A program made the position numbers and the translations under genes. Below, one piece after another: positions 19,148-28,058 of a stretch of DNA of 64,000 bases; the first letter of the stretch is position 1; every line of letters begins with the position of its first letter. The DNA is taken from contig NZ_FNIB01000009.1 in assembly GCF_900103805.1 (NCBI RefSeq), positions 80,804 through 144,803 on the forward strand, read 5' to 3'. Source of the stretch: Cryobacterium flavum. GTDB lineage: Bacteria > Actinomycetota > Actinomycetes > Actinomycetales > Microbacteriaceae. Under the pieces are notes generated by a model. That model did not search any database. It saw nothing but the letters and a program-made list of their open reading frames with translations, and had not been told where the DNA came from.

Positions 19148-20791
19148 GTGAATGAGATCGTGTCTGCCCCCGCTGTTCCCACCAATTCCATTACCCTGCC
19201 CGGTATCGCCTCGAACCACGCCGACCAAAGCCGTGCGGCAGAGAGTCGAAGCAGCGAGACGCGGGCAGCCGGATCGGCCAGCACCGCGGCATCCGCTTTG
19301 CCAGTACGGCACGACCGCAGGCGCTGGTGGGCCCTCGCGGTGCTCATGCTACCGGTACTGCTCGTGTCGATCGACAACACCGTGCTCAACTTCGCCCTGC
19401 CGGCGATCTCCACGGCCACCCTGCCGAGCGGTGTGCAGCTGCTCTGGATGGTTGACATCTACCCTCTCGTGCTGGCCGGACTGCTCGTGGCAATGGGCAG
19501 CCTGGGCGACCGCATCGGACGTCGCCGCCTGCTGATGATCGGTTCGGCCGGCTTCGGTGTGGTCTCGGTGTTCGCGGCCTTCGCCCCGAGCATCGAGGGG
19601 CTCATCATCGCCCGCGCCGCCCTCGGATTCTTCGGCGCCATGCTCATGCCGTCGACTCTGTCGCTGCTGCGTTCCACCTTCGTCGACCGCGACCAGCGTC
19701 GCCTCGCTATCGCGATTTGGGCCACCGGCTTTGCGGCTGGCAGCGCCCTTGGCCCGGTGGTCGGCGGCATTCTGCTCGAGCACTTCGCCTGGGGCTCGGT
19801 CTTTCTGATCGCCGTTCCCGTTCTGCTGCCGCTGCTCGTGCTGGCGCCAATTCTGGTGACCGAATCGCGGGATCCGCACCCGGGGCGCATCGACCTGCTC
19901 AGTATTGCCCTCTCACTCGGCACCATGCTGCCGATCGTCTACGGCATCAAGAGCATCGCCGAGCACGGCGTGACCTGGATCACGGTCGCCCCGATCGCGC
20001 TCGGACTGGGGCTCGGCGTCTGGTTCGTGCGTCGACAGCTGCATGTGCCGAACCCCATGCTCGACATGGGGCTGTTTCGACGCGGCGCTTTCAGCGGCGC
20101 GGTCGGCGTCAACCTGCTCAGTGTCACGGCGCTGGTCGGCTGCCTGTTTTTTATCTCGCAGCACCTGCAACTCGTGCTCGGGCTGTCGCCGTTGAACGCC
20201 GGGCTGGTGCTCGTTCCCGGCCTGGCCGCGATGATCGTGGCCGGACTGCTGATCGTGCCGATTGCACGCCGGGTACGGCCGTCGCGGGTGGTGCCCGTGG
20301 CGCTGCTGGTGTCGGTGGCTGGATTCGCGTCGATCGCGCTGCGCGGCGGTGCAATCGATGCGTTCTGGATCGGCGTCGCCTTCGTGCTGCTCGGCATCGG
20401 AATCGGCGCGGCCGAAACCGTCTCGAACGAGCTCATCGTGGCGACCGCGCCGGCCGACAAGGCAGGGGCGGCATCCGCTGTGTCTGAAACAGCCTACGAA
20501 CTGGGAGCGGTGCTCGGAACGGCCGTACTCGGCACCATCCTCACCGTGTCTTACCGGGCGGCAGTACTGTTGCCGGACGGCCTGAGCGCGGCCGACCGGC
20601 TGGCGGCGGGGGAGACTCTCGGCGGAGCGGTGTCCGTGGCCGGCCATCTTTCGCCCGTGGCCGGGGAGCAGCTGCTCGAGTCGGCCCGACACGCCTTCGA
20701 CAGCGGTGTGGGCCTGACCGCCTGGATCGGCGTCGCGCTGGTGCTCGGAGCGGCCGTCGTGGCGCTGCTGTCGCTACGCCGGGCCCGCTAA
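19148..20791 (+). CDS. MFS drug exporter, DHA2 (14-TM) family
   Basis: A 547-aa proton-coupled exporter. A polar N-terminal extension of about 55 residues precedes the membrane part. The motifs LVSIDNTVLNFALPAIS (motif D1), GSLGDRIGRRRLLMIG (motif A, loop 2-3) and GSALGPVVGGILLEHFAWGSVFLI (motif C) mark the DHA2/QacA-SmvA group. The start is GTG at 19148, a second GTG at 19160 being possible. Controlled most likely by the divergent TetR. Substrates are probably cationic or lipophilic toxicants, an inference from family. Confidence 0.9.
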   Translation: MNEIVSAPAVPTNSITLPGIASNHADQSRAAESRSSETRAAGSASTAASALPVRHDRRRWWALAVLMLPVLLVSIDNTVLNFALPAISTATLPSGVQLLWMVDIYPLVLAGLLVAMGSLGDRIGRRRLLMIGSAGFGVVSVFAAFAPSIEGLIIARAALGFFGAMLMPSTLSLLRSTFVDRDQRRLAIAIWATGFAAGSALGPVVGGILLEHFAWGSVFLIAVPVLLPLLVLAPILVTESRDPHPGRIDLLSIALSLGTMLPIVYGIKSIAEHGVTWITVAPIALGLGLGVWFVRRQLHVPNPMLDMGLFRRGAFSGAVGVNLLSVTALVGCLFFISQHLQLVLGLSPLNAGLVLVPGLAAMIVAGLLIVPIARRVRPSRVVPVALLVSVAGFASIALRGGAIDAFWIGVAFVLLGIGIGAAETVSNELIVATAPADKAGAASAVSETAYELGAVLGTAVLGTILTVSYRAAVLLPDGLSAADRLAAGETLGGAVSVAGHLSPVAGEQLLESARHAFDSGVGLTAWIGVALVLGAAVVALLSLRRAR

Positions 20792-20795
20792 AGCC

Positions 20796-20856
20796 CGCGA
20801 AAGCGGGTGACGCGTTGTTTCGCGAGTGCTCAAGCAACACTTCACCCGCTTTCGCG
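20796..20856. terminator. Bidirectional terminator-like hairpin
   Basis: CGCGAAAGCGGGTGA (20796-20810) and TCACCCGCTTTCGCG (20842-20856) are perfect 15-nt inverted repeats with a 31-nt loop, in the 74-bp gap between convergent genes. The left arm alone can also fold as CCCGC-GAAA-GCGGG with a GNRA loop. Confidence 0.7.
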
Positions 20857-20865
20857 AGCTGTGGG

Positions 20866-21117
20866 TTAGAGGTCGTCGATCGAGTTCTCGCGACGCGTGA
20901 CCTGCTCGCCGTTCGCCGGGTCGGCGATCGTGCGGGTGGTGCTCACGCTATTGCGGCGGCGGGTCATCAGTACGATGCCGAGGATCGTCACGAGCGCTCC
21001 GGCCGCGAGCAGAATATAGCCGACGAGCGTCAGATCAATGCCGGTGACGGTCACGTCGAGGGCCCACACCAGAATGGCGCCGACGACGAGCAGAAAGATT
21101 CCTAGTCCGATACTCAT
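20866..21117 (-). CDS. DUF6458-like small membrane protein
   Basis: An 83-aa protein with two membrane helices (MSIGLGIFLLVVGAILVWAL and VGYILLAAGALVTILGIVLM) and a polar Arg/Thr-rich tail with RRRNSVSTTRT. The length and two-helix pattern match the actinobacterial DUF6458 family. Divergent from leuB. Function unknown. Confidence 0.75.
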   Translation of the reverse strand: MSIGLGIFLLVVGAILVWALDVTVTGIDLTLVGYILLAAGALVTILGIVLMTRRRNSVSTTRTIADPANGEQVTRRENSIDDL

Positions 21118-21229
21118 GATTTCCTGCTTTCCGTTGGTGGTGCGCTAGGGACAAGCCTAGGCACTTCGGTGAGAAAGGTAAGGTTTGACTATACGCAATT
21201 CAGGTGATCATTGACTGTTTCGGAGCCAC

Positions 21230-22300
21230 ATGTCTCGTACTATCAAACTCGCTGTCATTCCCGGAGACGGGATTGGACCGGAAGTTGTCGCCGAGGCCGT
21301 GAAGGTACTCGGCGCCGTCACTGCCCGCGATGACGTCACGATTGAGACGAGCACCTTTCAGCTGGGCGCCGCGCGGTTCCTCGAAACCGGTGATGTACTC
21401 ACGGATGCCGACCTCGCGTCGATCCGGCAGCATGACGCGATTCTGCTCGGTGCTGTCGGCGGCGTTCCCGGCGACCCACGCCTGAAAGACGCCAACATCG
21501 AGCGTGGGCTGCTGCTCGGCCTGCGCTTCGCACTCGACCACTACGTGAACCTGCGGCCCTGCACGATCTACCCCGGCGTCACGAGCCCGCTCGCCGCGCC
21601 CGGCGTGGTCGACTTCGTCGTCGTGCGCGAAGGTACAGAGGGCCCCTACGTGGGCAACGGCGGCGCCATCCGTCGCGGCACGCCGCAGGAAGTCGCCAAC
21701 GAGGTGTCGGTGAACACCGCCTACGGGGTGGAACGCGTTGTGCGGTACGCCTTCGAGGTGGCCCAGGGTCGCGAGCGCAAACGCCTCACCCTCGTGCACA
21801 AGACCAACGTGCTCGTTTTCGCCGGCGGCCTGTGGCAGCGCATCGTGAACGAGGTGGCCGCCGAGTACCCCCAGGTTGCGGTTGATTACCTGCATGTCGA
21901 CGCGGCGACCATTTTCTTCGTCACGAATCCGAGTAGATTCGATGTACTCGTCACCGATAACCTTTTTGGCGATATTCTCACCGACCTGGCAGCGGCAATC
22001 AGCGGCGGCATCGGCTTGGCGGCCTCCGGCAATATCAACCCGACGGGTCGCTTTCCCAGCATGTTCGAGCCGGTGCACGGCTCGGCCCCCGATATCGCAG
22101 GCCAGCAACTCGCCGACCCGACCGCGGCCATCCTCTCGGTGGCACTGTTGCTCGATCATCTCGGGCTGACGGATGCCGCGGCTCGCGTCAACGAGGCGGT
22201 CGCCGACGACCTTGCTCGCCGCTCCGCTCTCGTGCGACGCAGCACCGCTGAGGTGGGAGACGCCATCGTGACCCTTCTGACAGACAAGGTACTGAAATGA
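21230..22300 (+). CDS. leuB: 3-isopropylmalate dehydrogenase
   Basis: A 356-aa NAD-dependent decarboxylating dehydrogenase of leucine synthesis, here the compact actinobacterial type. Seen: [19 protein letters not shown] at the N-terminus, substrate arginines in LRPCTIYPG and REGTEGPY, the catalytic Lys/Tyr region [15 protein letters not shown], the metal site [16 protein letters not shown] and the NAD-binding [13 protein letters not shown]. Its stop overlaps the ilvE start (ATGA), so the two form an operon. Confidence 0.96.
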   Translation: MSRTIKLAVIPGDGIGPEVVAEAVKVLGAVTARDDVTIETSTFQLGAARFLETGDVLTDADLASIRQHDAILLGAVGGVPGDPRLKDANIERGLLLGLRFALDHYVNLRPCTIYPGVTSPLAAPGVVDFVVVREGTEGPYVGNGGAIRRGTPQEVANEVSVNTAYGVERVVRYAFEVAQGRERKRLTLVHKTNVLVFAGGLWQRIVNEVAAEYPQVAVDYLHVDAATIFFVTNPSRFDVLVTDNLFGDILTDLAAAISGGIGLAASGNINPTGRFPSMFEPVHGSAPDIAGQQLADPTAAILSVALLLDHLGLTDAAARVNEAVADDLARRSALVRRSTAEVGDAIVTLLTDKVLK

Positions 22301-23394
22301 CCGTGACTTTCCCCCTGACTTTTGCCCTCACTCCGTCGACCGACGCGCGCGCCGAGACCGAACGGGAAGAGATTCTGGCCGACCCGGGCTTCGGCAAGCA
22401 CTTCACCGACCACATGGTCACGATCGACTGGTCGGTCGAAGCCGGCTGGCACGACGCGCGGGTCACCCCGTACGGCCCCCTGCTGCTCGACCCCGCCTCC
22501 TCGGTGCTGCACTACGGCCAGGAGATTTTCGAGGGCCTCAAGGCCTACCGGCACGCCGACAAGTCGATCTGGACCTTCCGGCCCGAAAAAAATGCGCAGC
22601 GTCTCCAGCGTTCCGCCCACCGCCTCGCGCTGCCCGAACTGTCGGTGGCAGACTTCATCGAGTCGGTCAAGCAGATGATTGCCATCGACGGCGATTGGGT
22701 GCCCTCCGCGCCCGAGACCAGCCTGTACCTGCGTCCGTTCATGATCGCCAATGAGAGCTTTCTCGGGGTGCGTGCCGCCCACAAGGTGAGTTTCTACGTG
22801 ATCGCGAGCCCCGCCGGCGCCTACTTCGCCGACGGCGTCGCCCCGGTGAAGATCTGGCTCTCGACCGAGTACTCCCGCGCCGGCCGCGGCGGGACCGGCG
22901 CCGCCAAATGCGGCGGAAACTACGCCGCCTCGCTGCTGCCGCAGATGGAAGCCTATGAGAACGGCTGCGCCCAGGTGCTCTTTCTCGACGGGGAGACCGG
23001 CAGCCACATCGACGAATTGGGCGGCATGAACGTGTTCTTCGTGCACGGCACCGACACGCTCGTCACGCCGCGCCTGACCGGATCTATCCTCGAGGGCGTC
23101 ACCCGCGACAGCATCATGCAGCTCGCGCGCGACCGCGGAATGACCGTGGAGGAGCGCGAGGTGACCCTGGGGGAGTGGCGTGAGGGTGTCGCATCCGGCG
23201 CCATCACCGAGGTCTTCGCCTGCGGAACCGCCGCCGTGGTCACGCCGATCGGTCAGGTCAAGGCGAAGGACTTCACCATCGGCGACCCGGATGCCCCCGC
23301 CGGTCGGATCACCCTGTCGCTTCGGCAAGAACTCACCGACATTCAGTATGGACGCGTGCCCGATCGTCACGGCTGGCTCACTCGACTAAACTGA
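22297..23394 (+). CDS. ilvE: Branched-chain amino acid aminotransferase
   Basis: A 365-aa class IV PLP enzyme that does the last step of valine, leucine and isoleucine synthesis. The region [14 protein letters not shown], the PLP-lysine in [14 protein letters not shown] and the phosphate-binding [15 protein letters not shown] are intact. It starts inside the leuB stop. Length is normal for the long bacterial type. Confidence 0.95.
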   Translation: MTVTFPLTFALTPSTDARAETEREEILADPGFGKHFTDHMVTIDWSVEAGWHDARVTPYGPLLLDPASSVLHYGQEIFEGLKAYRHADKSIWTFRPEKNAQRLQRSAHRLALPELSVADFIESVKQMIAIDGDWVPSAPETSLYLRPFMIANESFLGVRAAHKVSFYVIASPAGAYFADGVAPVKIWLSTEYSRAGRGGTGAAKCGGNYAASLLPQMEAYENGCAQVLFLDGETGSHIDELGGMNVFFVHGTDTLVTPRLTGSILEGVTRDSIMQLARDRGMTVEEREVTLGEWREGVASGAITEVFACGTAAVVTPIGQVKAKDFTIGDPDAPAGRITLSLRQELTDIQYGRVPDRHGWLTRLN

Positions 23395-23434
23395 AGCTTT
23401 TGGCCCTGTCTCGGGGCCGCGGAAGGCGCACAAC

Positions 23435-24175
23435 GTGAAGATCGCACGCTATAGCTACCAGGGCGCCATTGCGTTCGGCATTGTTGACGAGCACGAACTG
23501 GTCGTTCTCGCGAGTGACCCGATGTTCGCCGGCTTCGACACCACCGGCGACCGCGTGGCTTTGGCTGACGTGAAACTGCTCGCCCCGGTGATTCCGCGCT
23601 CCAAGATCGTCGCGGTGCAGCAGGCGGGCGCCGAGCCGGTGTTTGTACTGAAGCCCAACACTGCCGTCGTCGGGCCAGGCGACGCCATCGTGCTGCCGGC
23701 CGCCTCCGAACGTGTCGAGGTCGACGGCCAACTCGCCATTATTATCGGCAAGATTGCCAAGAATGTCTCGGTAGCGGATGCCACCGGCCGCGTCTTCGGC
23801 TACACCGTCGCCACGGTCGTCACCGCGACCGACCTCGCCGAGCGGGATACGACCCGGGCCGGCGCCTTCGACACCTTCCTCCCGTTCGGACCCGTCATTG
23901 AGACCGACTTCGACGACGCGGCCACACCGCTGCGCGGCCTGATCAACGATGAGGAATTTCAGGCGGTGGAGCTCGGCGACGACGATTCGACCCCGACGGA
24001 GGAGACCGTCGCGGCCCTCGTCGCGTACGCCTCCAGCGTGTTCACCCTGCTGCCGGGCGACGTGATTCTGGCCGGGCCGATGGACACCGCCGCCGCCGTC
24101 GAGGACGGCGACACGGTCTCGATGTCCATCGCAGGCATCGGAACCCTGGTGAACCCGGTCGTTCGCCCGGCCTGA
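23435..24175 (+). CDS. Fumarylacetoacetate hydrolase-fold protein with changed metal-site residues
   Basis: A 246-aa protein with the FAH fold outline: FVLKPNTAVVGPGDAIVLP, VFGYTVATVVTATDLA and FDTFLPFGPVIET. In active family members the metal-binding segments read like YEGELAVVIGK and NDVSARDLQ; here they are VDGQLAIIIGK and TVVTATDLA, so a Glu is Gln and the Asn-Asp pair is gone. The protein may be non-catalytic or use a different chemistry. It starts at GTG 23435, 40 nt after ilvE, and may be co-transcribed with it. No substrate is proposed. Confidence 0.8.
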   Translation: MKIARYSYQGAIAFGIVDEHELVVLASDPMFAGFDTTGDRVALADVKLLAPVIPRSKIVAVQQAGAEPVFVLKPNTAVVGPGDAIVLPAASERVEVDGQLAIIIGKIAKNVSVADATGRVFGYTVATVVTATDLAERDTTRAGAFDTFLPFGPVIETDFDDAATPLRGLINDEEFQAVELGDDDSTPTEETVAALVAYASSVFTLLPGDVILAGPMDTAAAVEDGDTVSMSIAGIGTLVNPVVRPA

Positions 24176-24179
24176 GTTC

Positions 24180-24238
24180 GTGCGCCCCGTCGCTCCGGGC
24201 GCAGGTTCGGTAGCTGGGCGCACCGTATAACCTGCGCC
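24180..24238. terminator. Interlaced hairpins between convergent genes
   Basis: GGCGCAGGTT (24198-24207) pairs with AACCTGCGCC (24229-24238), and GTGCGCCC (24180-24187) pairs with GGGCGCAC (24216-24223). The two are mutually exclusive and lie between the FAH-like gene and the end of the convergent tetR-family gene. Confidence 0.6.
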
Positions 24239-24282
24239 TGGCTACACAAGGTGCGCCCGGACAAATAACTTGATCTTGTGGC

Positions 24283-24888
24283 TCAGATCACAGGGTCCGG
24301 GAACCAGTCCCTGATCTGGTTCGACGCCGTGGACAGCAGGGCGATCGCCTCGTCGCGGTTGACCCGGGCCATCAGCATCGCGCTGATCGACAAGGAAGTC
24401 AGGGTGCGCACGCGCTCGTCGACGGATTCCGCCGCTGACGGCGACGGGGCTGCGGCGTTTTCGAGCGCGTGTCTTAACGCCTCGGCCAGTTCGATGCGAT
24501 ACCCCTCCACGACTGCGCGGGTCGGCTCGTCGTGCGCGGCGAGGCCGACCGCGCAATTGACCAGAAGGCATCCGGTCTGCGCTGAGTCGGGGGCCTGCGT
24601 GACCGTTGCGCGGGCGAGGCCGGCGAAGTACTCGAGCAGGGCTGAGGAATCGCGGGGGCCCGCTCGCAATCCGGCCAGCCGTGGCCGGATCACCGTCTCC
24701 AGATAGTCGGTGACCGCGGCGTCGAAGAGCCCGCGTTTGCTCCCGAACGCGTGGTACAGGCTGGACCGCCCGACGCCCGTGGCCGCCTCCAGTTCGGCCA
24801 GGGATGCGCCGTCAAACCCCTTGTCCCAGAACAGGTTTCGCGCAGCCTGCACGACCACTCCGCTGTCAAAGGTCTGCATCCGCCCCAT
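24283..24888 (-). CDS. TetR-family repressor of the NADPH oxidoreductase module
   Basis: A 201-aa regulator. The HTH (about 12-50) reads ARNLFWDKGFDGASLAELEAATGVGRSSLYHAFGSK. The C-terminal domain resembles the TetR_C subgroup with the AQTGCLLVNCAVGLA motif, whose cysteines may sense electrophiles. The ATG at 24888 is used because AAGGAG lies 5 nt upstream; the frame is open to 24999 without a better site. It is divergent from the oxidoreductase gene, with two palindromes between. Confidence 0.88.
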   Translation of the reverse strand: MGRMQTFDSGVVVQAARNLFWDKGFDGASLAELEAATGVGRSSLYHAFGSKRGLFDAAVTDYLETVIRPRLAGLRAGPRDSSALLEYFAGLARATVTQAPDSAQTGCLLVNCAVGLAAHDEPTRAVVEGYRIELAEALRHALENAAAPSPSAAESVDERVRTLTSLSISAMLMARVNRDEAIALLSTASNQIRDWFPDPVI

Positions 24889-24906
24889 GTTCGCTCCTTG
24901 AATCCT

Positions 24907-24965
24907 GTCCGACGATCGGACAATTTTGTGTACCGATGAGTCTACTTTATAGTAAAACGATCGTT
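24907..24965. promoter_or_regulatory. Putative TetR operators
   Basis: GTCCGA-CGA-TCGGAC (24907-24921) is perfect with a 3-nt spacer, and AACGATCGTT (24956-24965) is a perfect 10-bp palindrome. Each includes a CGATC core and each lies next to one of the two divergent start codons, consistent with joint control of both genes. Confidence 0.65.
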
Positions 24966-24989
24966 CTAGAACTAGCAGAGGAGCCGACC

Positions 24990-26024
24990 ATGGCGTCAAA
25001 TACCGTCAGTACCCAGATCCAGCTCGTAAATCGTCCCGTCGGTTGGCCGACGGATGCGGACTTCCGCACCGTGACTGTCGACCTGCCGGAGCTTGCAGTC
25101 GGCCAGATTCGAGTCGCGAATGAATTCATCTCCGTCGACCCGTACATGCGTGGCCGGATGAACGATGTGAGGAGCTACATACCGCCGTTCGTGCTCGGTG
25201 AGACCATGACCGGCGCGGCTGTCGGCCGCGTCATCGCCTCCGCAAACGAGGCGTTCGCCATCGGCGACGTCGTCACCCATCAGTACGGCTGGCGTGACCT
25301 GGTGCAGGAGGACGCCGCCGGCTTCAGGGTTGTTCCCGAGCTCCCCGGCGTTCCGGCCTCCGCTTACCTCGGCGTGCTCGGCATGACTGCACTGACTGCC
25401 TATGTCGGCCTGCTCGAGATCGCACAGCTCAAAGAAGGCGACACCGTGTTCGTCTCCGGCGCAGCGGGCGCGGTCGGCAGTATGGTCGGCCAGATCGCCC
25501 GGCTCAAGGGGGCCAAGCGCGTCATCGGCTCGGCCGGATCGCCCGAGAAGGTGGCCCTGCTCACCAGCAAGTACGGCTTTGACGCCGCGTTCAACTACAA
25601 GGACGGATCCATCACAGACCAGCTGGCCGTCGCAGCGCCAGACGGCATCGACGTTTATTACGACAATGTCGGAGGTGAACACCTCGAGGCAGCCCTCGCG
25701 TCGTTCAACGACGGCGGGCGTGCTGCCCTGTGCGGCGCGATCTCGCTCTACAACAGCACGGATGCCCCGGCCGGCCCCAACAATATGTCCAACATCGTCA
25801 CCCGCGGCCTCACCCTCACGGGCTTCACGATCGGCAACTACTGGTCGCACCTCCCGGCGTTCTCCGCCGAGATGGCGAACTGGTTGGCTTCCGGCGAGAT
25901 CGTCTTCGACGAGACCATCGTCGACGGCGTCGAGAACACCGTCGCGGCGTTCCTCGGCCTCATGCGCGGCGAGAACACCGGAAAGATGGTCGTGCGCACG
26001 GGCGAAACTGTTCCGGCGCTCTGA
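24990..26024 (+). CDS. NADP-dependent MDR oxidoreductase (CurA / leukotriene B4 dehydrogenase type)
   Basis: A 344-aa zinc-free medium-chain reductase that typically reduces activated double bonds of enals and enones. Typical motifs: SVDPYMRGRM, the Rossmann motif FVSGAAGAVGSMVGQIA, YFDN-like DVYYDNVGGEHL and the substrate-loop segment GFTIGNYW. The ATG at 24990 has AGAGGAG before it. It is divergent from the TetR gene, and the DJ-1-like gene follows after 53 nt, so a reactive-electrophile detoxification unit is likely. Confidence 0.88.
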   Translation: MASNTVSTQIQLVNRPVGWPTDADFRTVTVDLPELAVGQIRVANEFISVDPYMRGRMNDVRSYIPPFVLGETMTGAAVGRVIASANEAFAIGDVVTHQYGWRDLVQEDAAGFRVVPELPGVPASAYLGVLGMTALTAYVGLLEIAQLKEGDTVFVSGAAGAVGSMVGQIARLKGAKRVIGSAGSPEKVALLTSKYGFDAAFNYKDGSITDQLAVAAPDGIDVYYDNVGGEHLEAALASFNDGGRAALCGAISLYNSTDAPAGPNNMSNIVTRGLTLTGFTIGNYWSHLPAFSAEMANWLASGEIVFDETIVDGVENTVAAFLGLMRGENTGKMVVRTGETVPAL

Positions 26025-26077
26025 GCCGAATTAACACGCACGATTCCACGAAAGATTTCACAGTAAATGGAGACACT

Positions 26078-26785
26078 ATGACTCACGTACTTTTCGTAGT
26101 CAGCGCCGCTGACCACTGGACCCTCACTGACGGCAGCCAGCACCCCACCGGATACTGGGCAGAGGAGCTCGCTGAGCCGCACCGCCTGTTCACTGCGGCC
26201 GGCTGGCAGATCAGCATCGCCACACCGGGCGGCGTGGCTCCGACAATCGATGCGGTCAGCCTCCGTGCGGACGCGGCCGGCGGAGAGGAGCGTGTGGCGC
26301 AGCTCATCGACTACATCGGAACCATTTCCGCTCAGCTCGACGAACCGCTCAGCCTCAACGACATCAACGTTGGCGATTACGACGTGGTCTTCTACCCGGG
26401 CGGTCACGGCCCGATGGAAGACCTCGCCTTCGACGCCGTGTCGGGGAGCATTCTCACCGAAGCGCTCGACACCGGTCGCATCCTCGGCGTACTCTGCCAC
26501 GCTCCAGCCGCGCTGCTCGCTGCCAAGCGCGCCGACGACAGCTGGCCGTTCACCGGCTACCGGATGACCGGCTTCACCGACGCCGAAGAGGTTCTCGGCG
26601 GACTGGCTCCGAAGGCTCCGTGGCTCGTGCAGAGCCGTCTGGTCGAACTGGGAGCCGATTTCATCGCCGGTGAATCGTTCGCGCCGCACATGGAGATCGA
26701 CCGCAACCTGTATACCGGCCAGAACCCTGCTTCGTCGGGTGCCCTCGCCGAGGCGATCATCGCGGCCGTCGCCGATAAGGCATAA
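26078..26785 (+). CDS. DJ-1/PfpI-superfamily protein (Hsp31-like)
   Basis: A 235-aa class I glutamine amidotransferase-like protein. It has VLFVVSAADHWTL at the N-terminus, the Glu-containing VFYPGGHGPMEDL, and the nucleophile Cys in GVLCHAPAALL. These features place it with Hsp31-type chaperones and methylglyoxal-handling proteins. It probably shares a transcript with the upstream oxidoreductase and ends at a strong terminator. The reaction is not provable from sequence. Confidence 0.85.
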   Translation: MTHVLFVVSAADHWTLTDGSQHPTGYWAEELAEPHRLFTAAGWQISIATPGGVAPTIDAVSLRADAAGGEERVAQLIDYIGTISAQLDEPLSLNDINVGDYDVVFYPGGHGPMEDLAFDAVSGSILTEALDTGRILGVLCHAPAALLAAKRADDSWPFTGYRMTGFTDAEEVLGGLAPKAPWLVQSRLVELGADFIAGESFAPHMEIDRNLYTGQNPASSGALAEAIIAAVADKA

Positions 26786-26791
26786 CGGCGG

Positions 26792-26821
26792 GCGACGTCG
26801 GGCCCAGGGGCCCGACGTCGC
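26792..26821 (+). terminator. Terminator after the DJ-1-like gene
   Basis: GCGACGTCGGGCCC (26792-26805) and GGGCCCGACGTCGC (26808-26821) pair perfectly over 14 bp with a 2-nt centre. It lies before the end of the convergent PLP-enzyme gene. Confidence 0.85.
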
Positions 26822-26848
26822 TGACAGCGAATGTTCGCCCGGCGTTGT

Positions 26849-27988
26849 CTAGCCGCGGCGCAGCGCGTCCAGCACGGCGTCCACGTCGTCCCGATCGTTC
26901 CAGAGGTGGAACGCCACGCGGGCTCGACCGGCGCGGCCTGATGCGGTGATTCCGGCGGCGGTGAGGCGAGCGAGGTCGCGGCCACCGGCATCCGGCCAGC
27001 TGATGATGGCCTGGCCGAGTCGGGGCAGGTCGAGTCCATCACACAGGGCGTCGCCGAGGGCCACGTTGTGGGTGGCCACCTCGGCCAGGTCGAGGCGGCG
27101 GAACAGGTCGATGGCCGGCTCGGCGCCGACCCAGGCGGGCCAGGCCGGCGACACGTCGAACCGGCGGGCATCGGAAGCAAGCGCCATCGCCGGACCGTAG
27201 CAGGAGGCCCACAGGTCGTCTCCCGCGTACCATCCGGCGTTGATCGGGTGCAGTTGTGCGGCGAAAGTCTCGGCGACCGTGAAGAACCCAACGCCGCGCG
27301 GGGCGCCGAGCCACTTGTAGCTGTGGCAGATGGTGGCGTCGAACAGCGAGGCGTCGACCGGCATCCACCCGGTAGCTTGGGTGGTGTCGCAGAGGGTGAA
27401 GGTGCCCGTTGCACGGGCGGCGGCCCGGATGGCGTCGCTGTCGGCGAGGGTTCCGGTGGCGGACTGCACGAGCGAAAACGCGACCAGCCACGTGTTCGCG
27501 GTGAGGCTCGTGGCCAGGTCGGCCAGATCCACCTGCCGCACGGTCACTCCGCGGTGCGCCTGGGCGAGGAACGGGAACACCATCGAGCTGAAGTCGCCAC
27601 GCGGCAGCACGACTTCGGCGCCATCGGGGATGCTGGCGGCGACCAATCCGGCCATGACCGAGGTCTGCGAGCCGATCGCCACGCTGTGGGGTGTGACGTT
27701 CACCAGATCGGCGTACCCGACGCGTACCCGCTCGACGACCTCACCGTAACGGGAGGCACAGGCTTGGCCGCCGGCCCAGGCCTCGGTATCGGCGCGCATC
27801 GCAGCGATCGTTTCGATCGTGGGCAGTCCGAGGGTGCAGGCCGCGAGGTAGCCGCGGCCCGAAGTGTAGCGGGTGCGGGCTTCGGCGAGGGTCACGGTGC
27901 TCGTGCTCGTGTAAGCGATCATGCCGGTGCCCGGGTGGGTGGCCGTATTGGCGGTGGGGCTGCTCGTGCTCGTTGCTGCAGGGCTCAT
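26849..27988 (-). CDS. Class V aminotransferase-fold PLP enzyme
   Basis: A protein of about 379 aa with the fold of kynureninase, Csd and isopenicillin epimerases. The PLP lysine lies in CHSYKWLGAPRGVGFF. Upstream are the PLP-contact regions TLCDTTQATGWMPVD and VAFSLVQSATGTL. The Met at 27988 is the most plausible start (a Met at 28012 is also in frame). Divergent from a LysR gene, which likely controls it. The substrate is not evident; kynureninase is possible but the context gives no tryptophan genes. Confidence 0.8.
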   Translation of the reverse strand: MSPAATSTSSPTANTATHPGTGMIAYTSTSTVTLAEARTRYTSGRGYLAACTLGLPTIETIAAMRADTEAWAGGQACASRYGEVVERVRVGYADLVNVTPHSVAIGSQTSVMAGLVAASIPDGAEVVLPRGDFSSMVFPFLAQAHRGVTVRQVDLADLATSLTANTWLVAFSLVQSATGTLADSDAIRAAARATGTFTLCDTTQATGWMPVDASLFDATICHSYKWLGAPRGVGFFTVAETFAAQLHPINAGWYAGDDLWASCYGPAMALASDARRFDVSPAWPAWVGAEPAIDLFRRLDLAEVATHNVALGDALCDGLDLPRLGQAIISWPDAGGRDLARLTAAGITASGRAGRARVAFHLWNDRDDVDAVLDALRRG

Positions 27989-28036
27989 ATTTCTAGTGTG
28001 ACCACCCAGCACTCATGCGACAACGGTCAGTATTCG

Positions 28037-28047
28037 ATGCAATGCAT
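28037..28047. promoter_or_regulatory. Candidate LysR-type binding palindrome
   Basis: ATGCA-A-TGCAT is a perfect 11-bp palindrome in the 70-bp divergent gap between the class V PLP gene and the LysR gene. LysR regulators often bind such T-N-A dyads next to their own promoter. Confidence 0.5.
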
Positions 28048-28058
28048 AACCAGCGATT

